NCBI RefSeq assembly: GCF_014192475.1
Contig: NZ_JACHXZ010000003.1
Coordinates: 1 to 64,000 of the forward strand
DNA length: 64,000 bases
Reading direction: 5' to 3'
DNA from: Simiduia aestuariiviva
GTDB lineage: Bacteria; Pseudomonadota; Gammaproteobacteria; Pseudomonadales; Cellvibrionaceae
Each line of letters opens with the position of its first letter. Position 1 is the first letter of the stretch. This document shows positions 28,829-36,934 of the stretch, in pieces. The notes under the pieces were generated by a model. That model was not told the DNA's origin. It was given only the letters and a program-made list of their open reading frames with translations, and ran no database searches. Made by a program: the position numbers and the translations under genes.

Positions 28829-29659
28829 TCATGCAGGGCTCAACTGAGCCACGGGCGCAGTGAGATTCACTTTCAAGCTAGCGGAAACCTGTTTTAACTC
28901 GTGACAGACAGCTGGATAATTATCTAAAGTACTCCAAGCATAAAGCGCATAGAAAACTTTAGCGCTTTCATGGGTTGTGATCTGATACTTGACGATAGAG
29001 CCACCAACCAGCCCTTCCATTTCGGCCAAGTAATAATTCCCCAAAGGAAGATGTGTGGGTTCACGTGTTAGCTTTGCATCAGCCACCCACCCCAAAGCCG
29101 CCTGACAGGTAGCAATGGCATAGTCTCTTAACGGAAGGACTGCGCCAAATGTATGCTTATACTGCTTGATAACAATCAAAAATACCTGTCGTTCGTGACA
29201 GCCAGCTTGCAGAACGGCACCAGAATTTAGATTATCCAATTCCTTCCAATCTTGCGGCACCCTAACGCTTATATCCGACTCCGGCGAATGAATTCGTCGT
29301 GTGTTCTTTTGTATATCTCGATTAGCGGTATTGATTTGAGGAATGATTCCGTTAGCATTGCTACCCGCCCTATCAATATTTCGACTGACCTCAACTTGCT
29401 CCGTAGAATAAACACACTTTTCGCCTAGCTGTATGCTTGCGTGCCAACCACTCTTCCACACACGGTTCAACATTCGTTGTACCTGTGATTTAGTCTCAGA
29501 CGTAAATATGACTTTTGGGCTTAGACGATATAGATCGCGAGCTTGATCAAGGTTACCTGAGCACAATGTTAGCAACCCTTTCTTGACCTGTGTCGCTTCA
29601 AATTGGCAGCGGGGTTTGCCAACAAATACAAGATGATATTTATTCTTCGAATGTTCCAT
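28829..29659 (-). CDS. Unrecognised two-module protein at the end of the hcp-vgrG-PAAR string
   Basis: I do not recognise a named gene. Two modules can be seen in its 276 residues. Residues 6-80 (Y-H-L-V-F-V-G-K-P-R to H-A-S-I-Q-L) resemble a small domain often placed before other domains in proteobacterial proteins, with the pattern of a target-strand, a helix counting loop and K-V-I-F. Residues 145-268 (from S-V-R-V-P-Q-D-W-K-E-L) look like a PsbP/DcrB-type fold, the fold also used by Eag (DUF1795) T6SS effector chaperones. The two are joined by a polar linker. There is no signal peptide or membrane helix. Position 143 bases downstream of PAAR suggests a T6SS cargo, immunity or loading role. 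That is inference. The ATG has AAAGGGA about 13 bases upstream, inside a possible hairpin. Confidence 0.6.
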   Translation of the reverse strand: MEHSKNKYHLVFVGKPRCQFEATQVKKGLLTLCSGNLDQARDLYRLSPKVIFTSETKSQVQRMLNRVWKSGWHASIQLGEKCVYSTEQVEVSRNIDRAGSNANGIIPQINTANRDIQKNTRRIHSPESDISVRVPQDWKELDNLNSGAVLQAGCHERQVFLIVIKQYKHTFGAVLPLRDYAIATCQAALGWVADAKLTREPTHLPLGNYYLAEMEGLVGGSIVKYQITTHESAKVFYALYAWSTLDNYPAVCHELKQVSASLKVNLTAPVAQLSPA

Positions 29660-29802
29660 GCGTTTTTACAGTCCCTTTAAAAACGTTGAATAGGTCACTA
29701 CAGAAGCACCTGCGAACGACACAGCATGTATGATTAATTATTGTTTCCAAGCTGTTTACGATTAGTAGGATCAAAACTACAACACAGGCAAATCGGTGTA
29801 AC

Positions 29803-30096
29803 TTACCCTCCAATAATGACCGTAGGGCATCCGACGACAATCTTCCCGCCGTGCGCCGTTGAATCACCCATGCGGGCAGCTGGTTTTTTGCTAATCATCA
29901 CGCTACCGCTGCCCGTAACAATGGTATCTGGGGGGCCAACACAAACGCAGCTGCTTCCAACAGTGGCAGAAGGAAGGCCGCCAATGATAACGGTGGGGCC
30001 TCCAGGGGAGACTACCGGCCCGCCTACGTGTGGCACCGTCCCTGTAACCATGGGGCAAACGTGCATATCAGTAATTCTCGAAGCGGGCTTACCCAT
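29803..30096 (-). CDS. PAAR-repeat T6SS spike tip protein
   Basis: Caps the VgrG spike and carries or sharpens it for puncture. It has 97 residues made only of the PAAR fold: repeats with G-G-P-V-V-S-P-G-G-P-T-V-I-I-G-G, the central P-A-A-R motif in K-K-P-A-A-R-M-G-D, and His/Cys residues (H12, C14, H near 79, C near 86) for zinc. There is no toxin extension. I start at the ATG at 30096, which has GGAG at eight bases, rather than further upstream. It overlaps the gene before it by eight bases, so the two are coupled. Confidence 0.93.
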   Translation of the reverse strand: MGKPASRITDMHVCPMVTGTVPHVGGPVVSPGGPTVIIGGLPSATVGSSCVCVGPPDTIVTGSGSVMISKKPAARMGDSTAHGGKIVVGCPTVIIGG

Positions 30097-30688
30097 ATTG
30101 CAGCTCCTCTGCCGTAAGAATTCCGTTGCCACCGCAAGCCAAATTAAATCCCTGCCGCAAAAATAACCGGTAACTTTCAGTGGGGTCATCGGGTTCTGAC
30201 AGCACCGCGGCCAAGGCTACACTGCCAGCAACCGCATGGGCATACATGTACTCAGGTGTCGCAATCTCAGGCTCGCCCGGCTCAGCGAGACTACCGGTAG
30301 ACCAAGCTGCGGCGGTAGCAGCCCAACTCGCCGGTGTTTTATGACCGGTTTTCTTTCCCAGTAGTCTAGCGCGCAATCGGTTGTCTTCGGTGGGTTGTTT
30401 TGCCCACGCCTCAGCGGCGATTAATGCATCAACATTGGGTTGATCAGTGTCGGGCGTCTGCACCTTTCTACTAGCCAAACAGGCCCACCACACTGCCTCT
30501 CGCTTGGGCAGCGCGTGGGCTAGCAATTTTACTGCATCTAAATAGTGGCCTGCATTGGTCAAGTTTTCGATACTGACTCTCGGCGCAGTGCCGGGCACCA
30601 AACACTGCACTGCGTCCTCATCACTCAACTCAAATTCTTTTAACAGCTCGCCCGCAGTGAGAGCTTTAATTTTCATCCAGTCTTTCAT
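30089..30688 (-). CDS. DUF6931-like protein between vgrG and PAAR
   Basis: A 199-residue soluble protein with no signal peptide or membrane helix. The central and C-terminal part (A-A-E-A-W-A-K-Q-P-T-E-D-N-R, T-P-A-S-W-A-A-T-A-A-A-W-S-T-G-S-L, P-P/T-P-E-Y-M-Y-A-H-A-V-A-G-S-V) matches the pattern I associate with DUF6931, a helical family of unknown function seen near VgrG and PAAR genes. The family assignment is from memory. It starts eight bases after vgrG and overlaps PAAR, so it is probably made with them. An adaptor that loads cargo on the spike is a reasonable guess. Confidence 0.65.
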   Translation of the reverse strand: MKDWMKIKALTAGELLKEFELSDEDAVQCLVPGTAPRVSIENLTNAGHYLDAVKLLAHALPKREAVWWACLASRKVQTPDTDQPNVDALIAAEAWAKQPTEDNRLRARLLGKKTGHKTPASWAATAAAWSTGSLAEPGEPEIATPEYMYAHAVAGSVALAAVLSEPDDPTESYRLFLRQGFNLACGGNGILTAEELQYG

Positions 30689-30696
30689 AGTGATTT

Positions 30697-32583
30697 CTAG
30701 TTTATGAGAGTAATACCACCTTTCAAGGTCAGGCTCGCGCCAGCTTTAACTTCGGCGGAGGCATCACCTTTGCAGGATAGGGTCGTTCCTTTAATCACAA
30801 CACCCGCAGGCGTCAACTTTATACTAGATCCACCCACTTTAAGCTCAATGGAGGATTTAGATGTGATTTTAATTGCGCCTTGGACATCAATCGTTTGAGT
30901 GCCCTTGGCAACTTTTATTTTGTGATTTCCAGAGTCAACTGCCAGCTCCTGATTACCCTTGGCAATGGCGACTTTTTCATCACCTTCTAACACAGTAATT
31001 GTTCTGTTTTTGGTGACTTCAAGGATTTGGTTGTTTTCTACCGTTCCGGTTTGATCATTATGAATTATAAAGCGATGGTCCTTGCCAGCTTCCATGTAAA
31101 TTTCTTCTTTGCCCTTTTTATCGTCAAAGCGCAATTCATTAAATTTACTACCCTCAAATTCGGTTTTCCATCCGGACTGAGTGGCCGTATAATTTGGACC
31201 TGAATTTGTACCATTGTAAACAGCGCCGGTAACCACAGGTCGATCTGGGTCGCCATTTAAATAGCTGATCACCACCTCCTGCCCTATGCGCGGTACAAAA
31301 TTAGCACCCCAGTTTTTTCCCGCGAAAGATTGCATCACTCTAACCCAGCACGAGTTTTGCGCGGTATTCCATGGAAATTTTACTTTTAGCTGAGTGTACA
31401 GATCTTCAGAGCCATCAGCACCCGTGGCCTTAACTTCCAAGACAGTTGCCACCTGGGGCGACGTCACATTTCGGGCGAATCCAACTGGATCAGGACGAGG
31501 CATAACCGTCGCTGGCACCGCTGATATCTGATTAACGAATTGCGTTTCCATACCATTGCCATCGCTCGCAACAATATGTACGCCAGTCACTAAATATTTG
31601 CCTTTTTCAGAAGCTAGCGTGTGTTCTAGCGTAAAACGCCCACCTGCGGTAATGCAGGCACAATCGCCGGAAGCAGTCACCAAATCAAAACCCGACTCAA
31701 TGGCCTCCATGGCACGCTTAGCTATATCTTTATTCGCTGATTCAGTAATTTTGTGCGTGTTAGCTTTGTCCGGCTCAAAAATATACTGCCCATATTTATG
31801 AACCTTATAGCCACTAACTTCGTTGAGCGAGGATTTAGTCTTTATGTCGTACTTGTTATCTTTATCTGCGGCAAATTCTGAATAATCTTTGAATACAAAA
31901 CCACCTGTGTGGTAACAGTAATTTCGCTCCCATGCATTAATTGTGCTCTTGGTCGGCTGACTACCCGCACCATCGAATTCGATAGGATCTTCTGCACAAT
32001 CAAAAAAACCCTGCGCATCATCTGTAATTACCAGCTCTGACTTACTGTCGCCGTGCACAAAGTAGTAAGCCATACCCTCTTCAGCCATCAAACGGCTGAC
32101 AAAAGCAAAGTCTGTCTCTTCAAATTGAACACAGTATTCTCTCGTTTTATAACTGCCCGTAAGTTTCAGCGAGAGCTTTATGACCTTTGCGTACTCAGAT
32201 AGCACTTCCTCTACAATCTGCTTTGCGTTTTTACTGTGGAAGATTCGATTTTGGCTACCCAGTTGTGTAAACCAAAGACCAGGCATAATGACCGCTCGAT
32301 AATTGCGCATACCTTCGGCATTGATGTCTAACATTCCCAGCTGTACGACATAACCGTGCACATAGCGCTGCTGCTCTTCACCTTCACGATTAATAGTAAC
32401 GGTGATAGCTTTACCGACCAGATCCTGCTGCTTAATGTCATGATTATCCGACATCAAGTCCAGTTCATAACGATACAACCCAGAGACACTTTCATCGCCC
32501 ACTAAACGGGTGGCAATCAGGGCATCTTTACCCAAGGGTGTCTGAACGTAAAGCAGGCGGTGGTTTTGATTGACTTTAGCCAT
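30697..32583 (-). CDS. vgrG: VgrG (TssI), T6SS spike protein
   Basis: Forms the trimeric needle tip on the Hcp tube. It has 628 residues with the gp27-like N-terminal part (start L-L-Y-V-Q-T-P-L-G-K-D-A-L, then F-V-S-R-L-M-A-E-E-G-M-A-Y-Y-F), the gp5 OB-fold (W-V-R-V-M-Q-S-F-A-G-K, R-I-G-Q-E-V-V-I-S-Y-L-N-G-D-P-D-R-P-V-V-T-G) and a short beta-helix ending K-G-G-I-T-L-I-N. There is no added effector domain, so cargo must bind through PAAR or an adaptor. It lies 152 bases after hcp. Confidence 0.97.
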   Translation of the reverse strand: MAKVNQNHRLLYVQTPLGKDALIATRLVGDESVSGLYRYELDLMSDNHDIKQQDLVGKAITVTINREGEEQQRYVHGYVVQLGMLDINAEGMRNYRAVIMPGLWFTQLGSQNRIFHSKNAKQIVEEVLSEYAKVIKLSLKLTGSYKTREYCVQFEETDFAFVSRLMAEEGMAYYFVHGDSKSELVITDDAQGFFDCAEDPIEFDGAGSQPTKSTINAWERNYCYHTGGFVFKDYSEFAADKDNKYDIKTKSSLNEVSGYKVHKYGQYIFEPDKANTHKITESANKDIAKRAMEAIESGFDLVTASGDCACITAGGRFTLEHTLASEKGKYLVTGVHIVASDGNGMETQFVNQISAVPATVMPRPDPVGFARNVTSPQVATVLEVKATGADGSEDLYTQLKVKFPWNTAQNSCWVRVMQSFAGKNWGANFVPRIGQEVVISYLNGDPDRPVVTGAVYNGTNSGPNYTATQSGWKTEFEGSKFNELRFDDKKGKEEIYMEAGKDHRFIIHNDQTGTVENNQILEVTKNRTITVLEGDEKVAIAKGNQELAVDSGNHKIKVAKGTQTIDVQGAIKITSKSSIELKVGGSSIKLTPAGVVIKGTTLSCKGDASAEVKAGASLTLKGGITLIN

Positions 32584-32691
32584 GACGGAATACTGATCCT
32601 TGTAATATGTCTTCGTTCAGGTAGCAACACACATTAGATTGGCTTCGATAGATTGGAAATTATTAGCTATTCCAAACGCCAATAGGCCGAG

Positions 32692-32739
32692 GCCTCTGAC
32701 TAGCAGAGGCACCCGACCCAGTAAGCAGAACCCGCTTAC
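32692..32739 (-). other. Two hairpins between hcp and vgrG
   Basis: On the minus strand the hcp stop lies inside a small hairpin (GTAAGC, seven-base loop, GCTTAC; 32721-32739). A second follows (GCCTCTG, loop CTAGT, CAGAGGC; 32692-32710). Neither has a T-tract. They probably act as processing or stability elements that let hcp message exceed vgrG message; this role is inferred. Confidence 0.5.
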
Positions 32740-33224
32740 AGAGGTGTAGCAGAAGTAAGGTCGTAACCAACACGCATGTTCTTGGTGTTTTTGTTGGTCT
32801 TGTCCGCGTGAGTAAGATCCGCTTCAACCTTGGCAAAGCTCAGCGACAAAGACTCTTGTGGTGCGCCGCCGGCAGATGCACTAACGCTGTAGGAAGAAAT
32901 GATCACTTCTTCAAGAGTATAGGTCGCGTACTTCTCAACTTTGCTCGCACCGGTTTGAACAACGTGAATTTCTACCTTCACGCCGGCATCACCGGTTACA
33001 GAAGCTTTAAACAAACCGCCAGACGCAGAGTCCATAGGTTTAGTAACAGTTACTTCACTGATGCTTGGGCGAGACGCTTCGCGATTTGCCATTGCGCCGG
33101 CTTCCATAGTGATGGCACGGCCAACACCGAAATGGAAGTTGTCCACCTCGATCCAGTTTGCGTAACCTTCTGCAGTAACGTTACCAGCAGGTGAATTTCC
33201 ATTGAAGTTCATGTAGATCGCCAT
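32736..33224 (-). CDS. hcp: Hcp (TssD), T6SS inner tube protein
   Basis: Hexameric tube subunit, secreted with each firing. It has 162 residues with the Hcp1-type start (M-A-I-Y-M-N-F) and the G-W/Y-A-N-W-I-E-V-D-N-F-H-F-G pattern, then S-E-V-T-V-T-K-P-M-D and the C-terminal S-L-S-F-A-K-V-E. AGAGAGGAA precedes the ATG. It is the first gene of the minus-strand string hcp-vgrG-DUF6931-PAAR, and its upstream region carries repeated sequences. Confidence 0.96.
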   Translation of the reverse strand: MAIYMNFNGNSPAGNVTAEGYANWIEVDNFHFGVGRAITMEAGAMANREASRPSISEVTVTKPMDSASGGLFKASVTGDAGVKVEIHVVQTGASKVEKYATYTLEEVIISSYSVSASAGGAPQESLSLSFAKVEADLTHADKTNKNTKNMRVGYDLTSATPL

Positions 33225-33389
33225 GATTGAATTCCTCTCTCTCGTTGGTCGATAAATGGGCTAGTGTTGTAAATCTTTCCAGCAGTCCTTTGTGGAGTAA
33301 AGCAACTGCCTCTCTTGCCTTGCAGCAATTGAGGCGCATTTAAACAAAGTGAAAAGCTTCCTGTAACCCCCTTCTCGCAACTAAAAAAA

Positions 33390-33552
33390 CCACTCTGGCA
33401 CGATTTTAAAAGTTCACTCTGACACTATTTTTTACTTATAAATTCGACATGTGATGCAGGTCGCATAATTGAGTGTAAAAACACTTAATCAACCCAAAAT
33501 AGGTTTTGAAATGGCAAATATCGACGGTCGACTCTGACACGTTTTTTAAAAT
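33390..33552 (-). repeat. Three direct repeats YGTGYCAGAGTSR upstream of hcp
   Basis: On the minus strand three near-identical 13-base units occur: CGTGTCAGAGTCG (around 33,529-33,541), AGTGTCAGAGTGA (33,413-33,425) and CGTGCCAGAGTGG (33,390-33,402). Each is flanked upstream by an A/T-run such as TTTTAAAA. The first two are about 115 bases apart and the last two 24 bases apart. They could be binding sites for a regulator of hcp or remnants of the multiple terminal repeats of an insertion sequence; no transposase is present. Confidence 0.6.
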
Positions 33553-33563
33553 TATCAGGCAAG

Positions 33564-33606
33564 AAAAAAGCGCCAGTTGACACACGAACGTACCAACTGG
33601 CGCTTT
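33564..33606 (-). terminator. Rho-independent terminator after the DUF2339 gene
   Basis: A perfect 13-base inverted repeat (AAAGCGCCAGTTG and CAACTGGCGCTTT) with a loop of about 14 bases is followed on the minus strand by six T residues. It lies 35 bases after the stop of the DUF2339 gene and isolates it from the hcp promoter region. Confidence 0.92.
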
Positions 33607-33640
33607 GGAATAACACAACACATCATCAGACTGTCACGAT

Positions 33641-36289
33641 TTAAGTCTCTGGGCGCAGCGCTTGGATCTTTTGATGTAAAAACGCGACGCCCAATAATGC
33701 CAATCCAAGCCCCATGAAGGAGGCCACTCGCCACAAGCCCTCAAGGTCGTCCATATCGAGCAAAAATATTTTCAGTATCACCACAGCCAATAAAGCCATG
33801 CCCCACTGGTAGCACTGGCGACCAAAGCGCCAACTGCCTCCCAGCAATGCAAACACTGCGCATATCAGCCACACCACGGAGTAGGTATACATCTCACCAT
33901 CCAATACACCTCCACTCAACCGAACACTGCCCTGCCATAAATGGCGAATTTCAATAGTGATGAACAACAGCCCCGAGATTGCCGCACCAGCAGCTGCCCA
34001 GCGTCGAAATTGCACAAAACCAAAACGATAGCTCGCCAGGAACCACAAAACTGGCAGGCCAAATGCCATTAGCAGAAGATTAAACAGGGGTTGTGAATTG
34101 ACTGCTGACCAAAGCCACACATCGCTGGCCAGAAAAGCGAGCACCAATAATGCGTAATGAAGGCCCGCAGCCATTAATAACACGGCTGCATAAGTGCGAT
34201 ACCACAGCGCTAGGTGTTCGCTAATTTTCGACTTCCAGTGGTAAACCAAACCGAGTGCGGCAAACAGCGATTGATTAAGCACGGCCTCTACTAAGCTCAA
34301 CTCGCTGCGATAAACCTGCCCATCGTGTAACCAGTAGCGGGCCTCTGACCAAAGCGTCAACACAAAAAGGTGCAACGCAGCGGCCTCTGCCCACAAGGCC
34401 AGTTTGGGTTGGCTGGCCAACCAACGGCTTGCCACATAACACATTAGCGTTGCACCGCCGTAGGTCCAGAGCGTCCAGTGTCCAGCTTGTGAATAACTCG
34501 CCAACCAAGGATTAAACGTTAAGCGCACCACAACGATGATCACAACGATCTTAAATAGCCAGCCCAGCTCGGGCATTTCAAATCGATGCATTACCCACGC
34601 AAGTGACAAGAGTTGGGATGCGATGGCGAGCGTCAAGCTTGCCTCCTCCAACAGCCAGGCGGCCAGCAGTGCATAGGCAAAATGTCCCGACAAAATAAGC
34701 CACGCCACAAGGGGCTTCTGCCAACCTCGGGCGCGCGCCAGAAATGCTATCCACAGGGCGCCCGCCGCAAGTACAAATGCCGCACAGGCCCACTGCCAAA
34801 CCGTGGTGTAATCACTCGCCAATAAATAGCCGTGCAAGAGCTGTAACACGGGCATCATCGCCAGCAAGCTCGCCCACCAACTCAGCGCGCTGCCGCGTCG
34901 AACATTCCACACAGCCAAGCCTATTAACAGTAATCCGTGCACCGCTAAAAAGGTGAAAAAGTTGGCTTGCTCAGCCACCGCGATTGGCGTAAGTAACCAC
35001 TGACCATCGCTGCCCATATGCAACTGGCTCAGCAAGAGCGCCGCCGTCATTGCGCCATAACCCAACCATGTGAAACTCGTAAAGCGCGGCTGATGGCTGG
35101 CCAACCATGCCGTCAACAATGGCAGTAGTAACCAAGTAATCCAATTCGCGCTCCAACCACCAACCAATATCGTGGCACATAGGGCTGCCCATAGGGCCAA
35201 CAGGCTAGCCGTGAACGGCGGTTGCCCGTCGGCATAGTCATCCAGCGTTATGGGCCAGCATGCACCGGCAAACCGCTGCATCAGCAGCCAATTGCTGCGG
35301 GGAATTGCCAAGACCCCATACGCCAATGCCGCTAGGTACAACGGCCGCCAAGCATCGAGATTTTCACCGGCAAAAGACAGCGCCCACCACCCCAGCGCGC
35401 CGGCCATACACCCCCACCACAGCCAAGGGCGGTACACCATGCGCAAAAGCCAAAGTACGGCTGCCGAGATAATTAACGCGTAAAGCATCGCCAGTAACAC
35501 ATTGCCGCTGCCCGTAGAGACCAAAAGTGGCACACTGTAAGCGCCCAACATGCCGATGGCCGCCAATACTGGGCCATGTAATAGCGCGAGCCAAAGTGTG
35601 GCTACGGCAACCAAGGCGAGCGCGACAAACACGGCAGCCGGACTAAACATTTGATACATATGGAGTGCAGCCAGCAAAGTGGCAAACAAGGTAATACTGC
35701 CACCACCGGCCAAGGCGGCAAATGAGGCATGATTGCCCTGGCGCGCCCGCAGCCAAAGTGCAGCGGCATGCAAAATGGCGCCCGTTAAAATACCAGCCAC
35801 AATACGCGCGGATGGCCCCAGCAAGCCTTGCTCAATGGAATATTTTGCGAGGAATATGCCGGCCAAGCCCACGCAGGCGCCTCCCAACCACACCATCCAC
35901 TGCTGCTGCAGGTGTTGCCAGAACTGTGATTCAGCTGCCTCTGTAGCGCTTGCTTCAGCTGTTGGGGAAGGTATTGGCGAAAATGTTGGTGCAGATGTTG
36001 GTGCAGATGTAGACGGCGCAGCCATCGCAGGCTCGATATCCAAGTCCAATTCAAAGTCCGGTGGCGCCGGGTCGGCATTCACCTTGGGGGCAGACGCCGG
36101 TGGCGATGTTCTATTGCGGCCAACGTCAGCGCCGACCACCGCAACCTGCGGTCCGGGTCCAAGCTGGCGCCTCAACGCGAGCACTTCACTTTTAAGACCC
36201 CGCACCTGAACAAATGCGGCGACGCCCAGCACCAAGCCAATTACCATAGCCAGCACTAAACCAACCAACAACAGCCCTATAACTTCCAT
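33641..36289 (-). CDS. DUF2339 polytopic membrane protein
   Basis: A very hydrophobic inner-membrane protein of 882 residues with more than 20 predicted membrane helices. After the first helix (about 3-27) come a short basic segment (V-R-G-L-K-S-E-V-L-A-L-R-R-Q-L) and a Pro/Ser/Ala-rich cytoplasmic linker up to about residue 125. The membrane array follows, with the family's W-L-G-G-A-C-V-G-L-A-G-I-F-L-A-K-Y-S motif and E-Q-G-L-L-G-P-S-A-R. DUF2339 proteins have no settled function. I start at the ATG at 36289 (GAAGG upstream); an in-frame TTG nine bases earlier is possible. It is a single-gene unit. Confidence 0.9.
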   Translation of the reverse strand: MEVIGLLLVGLVLAMVIGLVLGVAAFVQVRGLKSEVLALRRQLGPGPQVAVVGADVGRNRTSPPASAPKVNADPAPPDFELDLDIEPAMAAPSTSAPTSAPTFSPIPSPTAEASATEAAESQFWQHLQQQWMVWLGGACVGLAGIFLAKYSIEQGLLGPSARIVAGILTGAILHAAALWLRARQGNHASFAALAGGGSITLFATLLAALHMYQMFSPAAVFVALALVAVATLWLALLHGPVLAAIGMLGAYSVPLLVSTGSGNVLLAMLYALIISAAVLWLLRMVYRPWLWWGCMAGALGWWALSFAGENLDAWRPLYLAALAYGVLAIPRSNWLLMQRFAGACWPITLDDYADGQPPFTASLLALWAALCATILVGGWSANWITWLLLPLLTAWLASHQPRFTSFTWLGYGAMTAALLLSQLHMGSDGQWLLTPIAVAEQANFFTFLAVHGLLLIGLAVWNVRRGSALSWWASLLAMMPVLQLLHGYLLASDYTTVWQWACAAFVLAAGALWIAFLARARGWQKPLVAWLILSGHFAYALLAAWLLEEASLTLAIASQLLSLAWVMHRFEMPELGWLFKIVVIIVVVRLTFNPWLASYSQAGHWTLWTYGGATLMCYVASRWLASQPKLALWAEAAALHLFVLTLWSEARYWLHDGQVYRSELSLVEAVLNQSLFAALGLVYHWKSKISEHLALWYRTYAAVLLMAAGLHYALLVLAFLASDVWLWSAVNSQPLFNLLLMAFGLPVLWFLASYRFGFVQFRRWAAAGAAISGLLFITIEIRHLWQGSVRLSGGVLDGEMYTYSVVWLICAVFALLGGSWRFGRQCYQWGMALLAVVILKIFLLDMDDLEGLWRVASFMGLGLALLGVAFLHQKIQALRPET

Positions 36290-36415
36290 GCACAGCAACC
36301 TTCAATTCATTGGAACAGTGATCATACCCGCGAATTCTTTAAAAACAGAATTTAGCCAGCCTGAGACCGTTAACAGCCGCCTTCAACTCAGAAAGAAAAC
36401 GCAGGTGTGGTCGCG

Positions 36416-36934
36416 CTATTGGGAGTCCGGCAGATCTGGAGACAGTTTCGCCTCGCGCTTTTGTTGTCGACGCAACTGAAAAAAATCGCTCAGCATCTGA
36501 CTTGCGATACTCGCCTCAACGCCTGAAGTCACCGCCAACCGATGATTGAGATACGGGCGTTCAAAAAACTGTTCTTGGCTATGCACGACGCCCGCTTTAG
36601 GTTCGGTCGCTGCGTACACCAATCGATCCACGCGCCCGTGAATAATCGCACCGGCGCACATGCTGCAGGGCTCAAGCGTGACATAGAGCGTAGTGCCCGG
36701 CATGCGATAATTCCCCAGCACCTTCGCTGCCGCACGCAACGCCACAACCTCCGCGTGGGCGGTGGGGTCTTGGCTGGAAATGGGCTGATTAAAACCCGCG
36801 CTGATCAATTGATTGCCCTTCACCACCACTGCACCCACAGGCACTTCGTCCAGCGCGGCGGCCCGCTGCGCGTGAATCAATGCCTCGGCCATCCAGTGGC
36901 GATCCCATTCTTCTTGTGTGCGATCAGTGGACAT
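36416..36934 (-). CDS. tadA: TadA, tRNA adenosine-34 deaminase
   Basis: Converts adenosine to inosine at the wobble position of tRNA-Arg(ACG), an essential step. The 172-residue protein shows the zinc deaminase motifs HAEVVAL (catalytic Glu) and PCSMCAG (zinc cysteines) and the N-terminal W-M-A-E-A-L-I-H-A-Q-R-A-A. The C-terminal tail is slightly longer and rich in basic residues. It overlaps rlmA by 11 bases and is the last gene of the DUF1653-rlmA-tadA string. Confidence 0.95.
   Translation of the reverse strand: MSTDRTQEEWDRHWMAEALIHAQRAAALDEVPVGAVVVKGNQLISAGFNQPISSQDPTAHAEVVALRAAAKVLGNYRMPGTTLYVTLEPCSMCAGAIIHGRVDRLVYAATEPKAGVVHSQEQFFERPYLNHRLAVTSGVEASIASQMLSDFFQLRRQQKREAKLSPDLPDSQ

Larger units (their letters stand above)
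33225..33640 (-). promoter_or_regulatory. Intergenic region upstream of hcp
   Basis: These 416 bases lie between hcp and the gene that ends at 33641. They hold that gene's terminator (33564-33606), three short direct repeats (33390-33552) and, closest to hcp, about 160 bases that must include the hcp promoter. I find no convincing promoter boxes and no small gene. A sigma-54 site was considered and rejected because the GG-GC spacing is 11, not 10. Confidence 0.5.

Noticed and set aside
28829-29659. Calling this gene a T6SS toxin
   Set aside because: No catalytic or pore-forming motif is visible, and no clear immunity gene follows.
33375-33400. Sigma-54 promoter upstream of hcp
   Set aside because: A TGG...TTGC pair is present on the minus strand, but the GG and GC are 11 bases apart instead of 10 and the first element lacks the CAC part of the consensus.
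33390-33552. CRISPR array
   Set aside because: Only three short 13-base units with unequal spacing and no cas genes.
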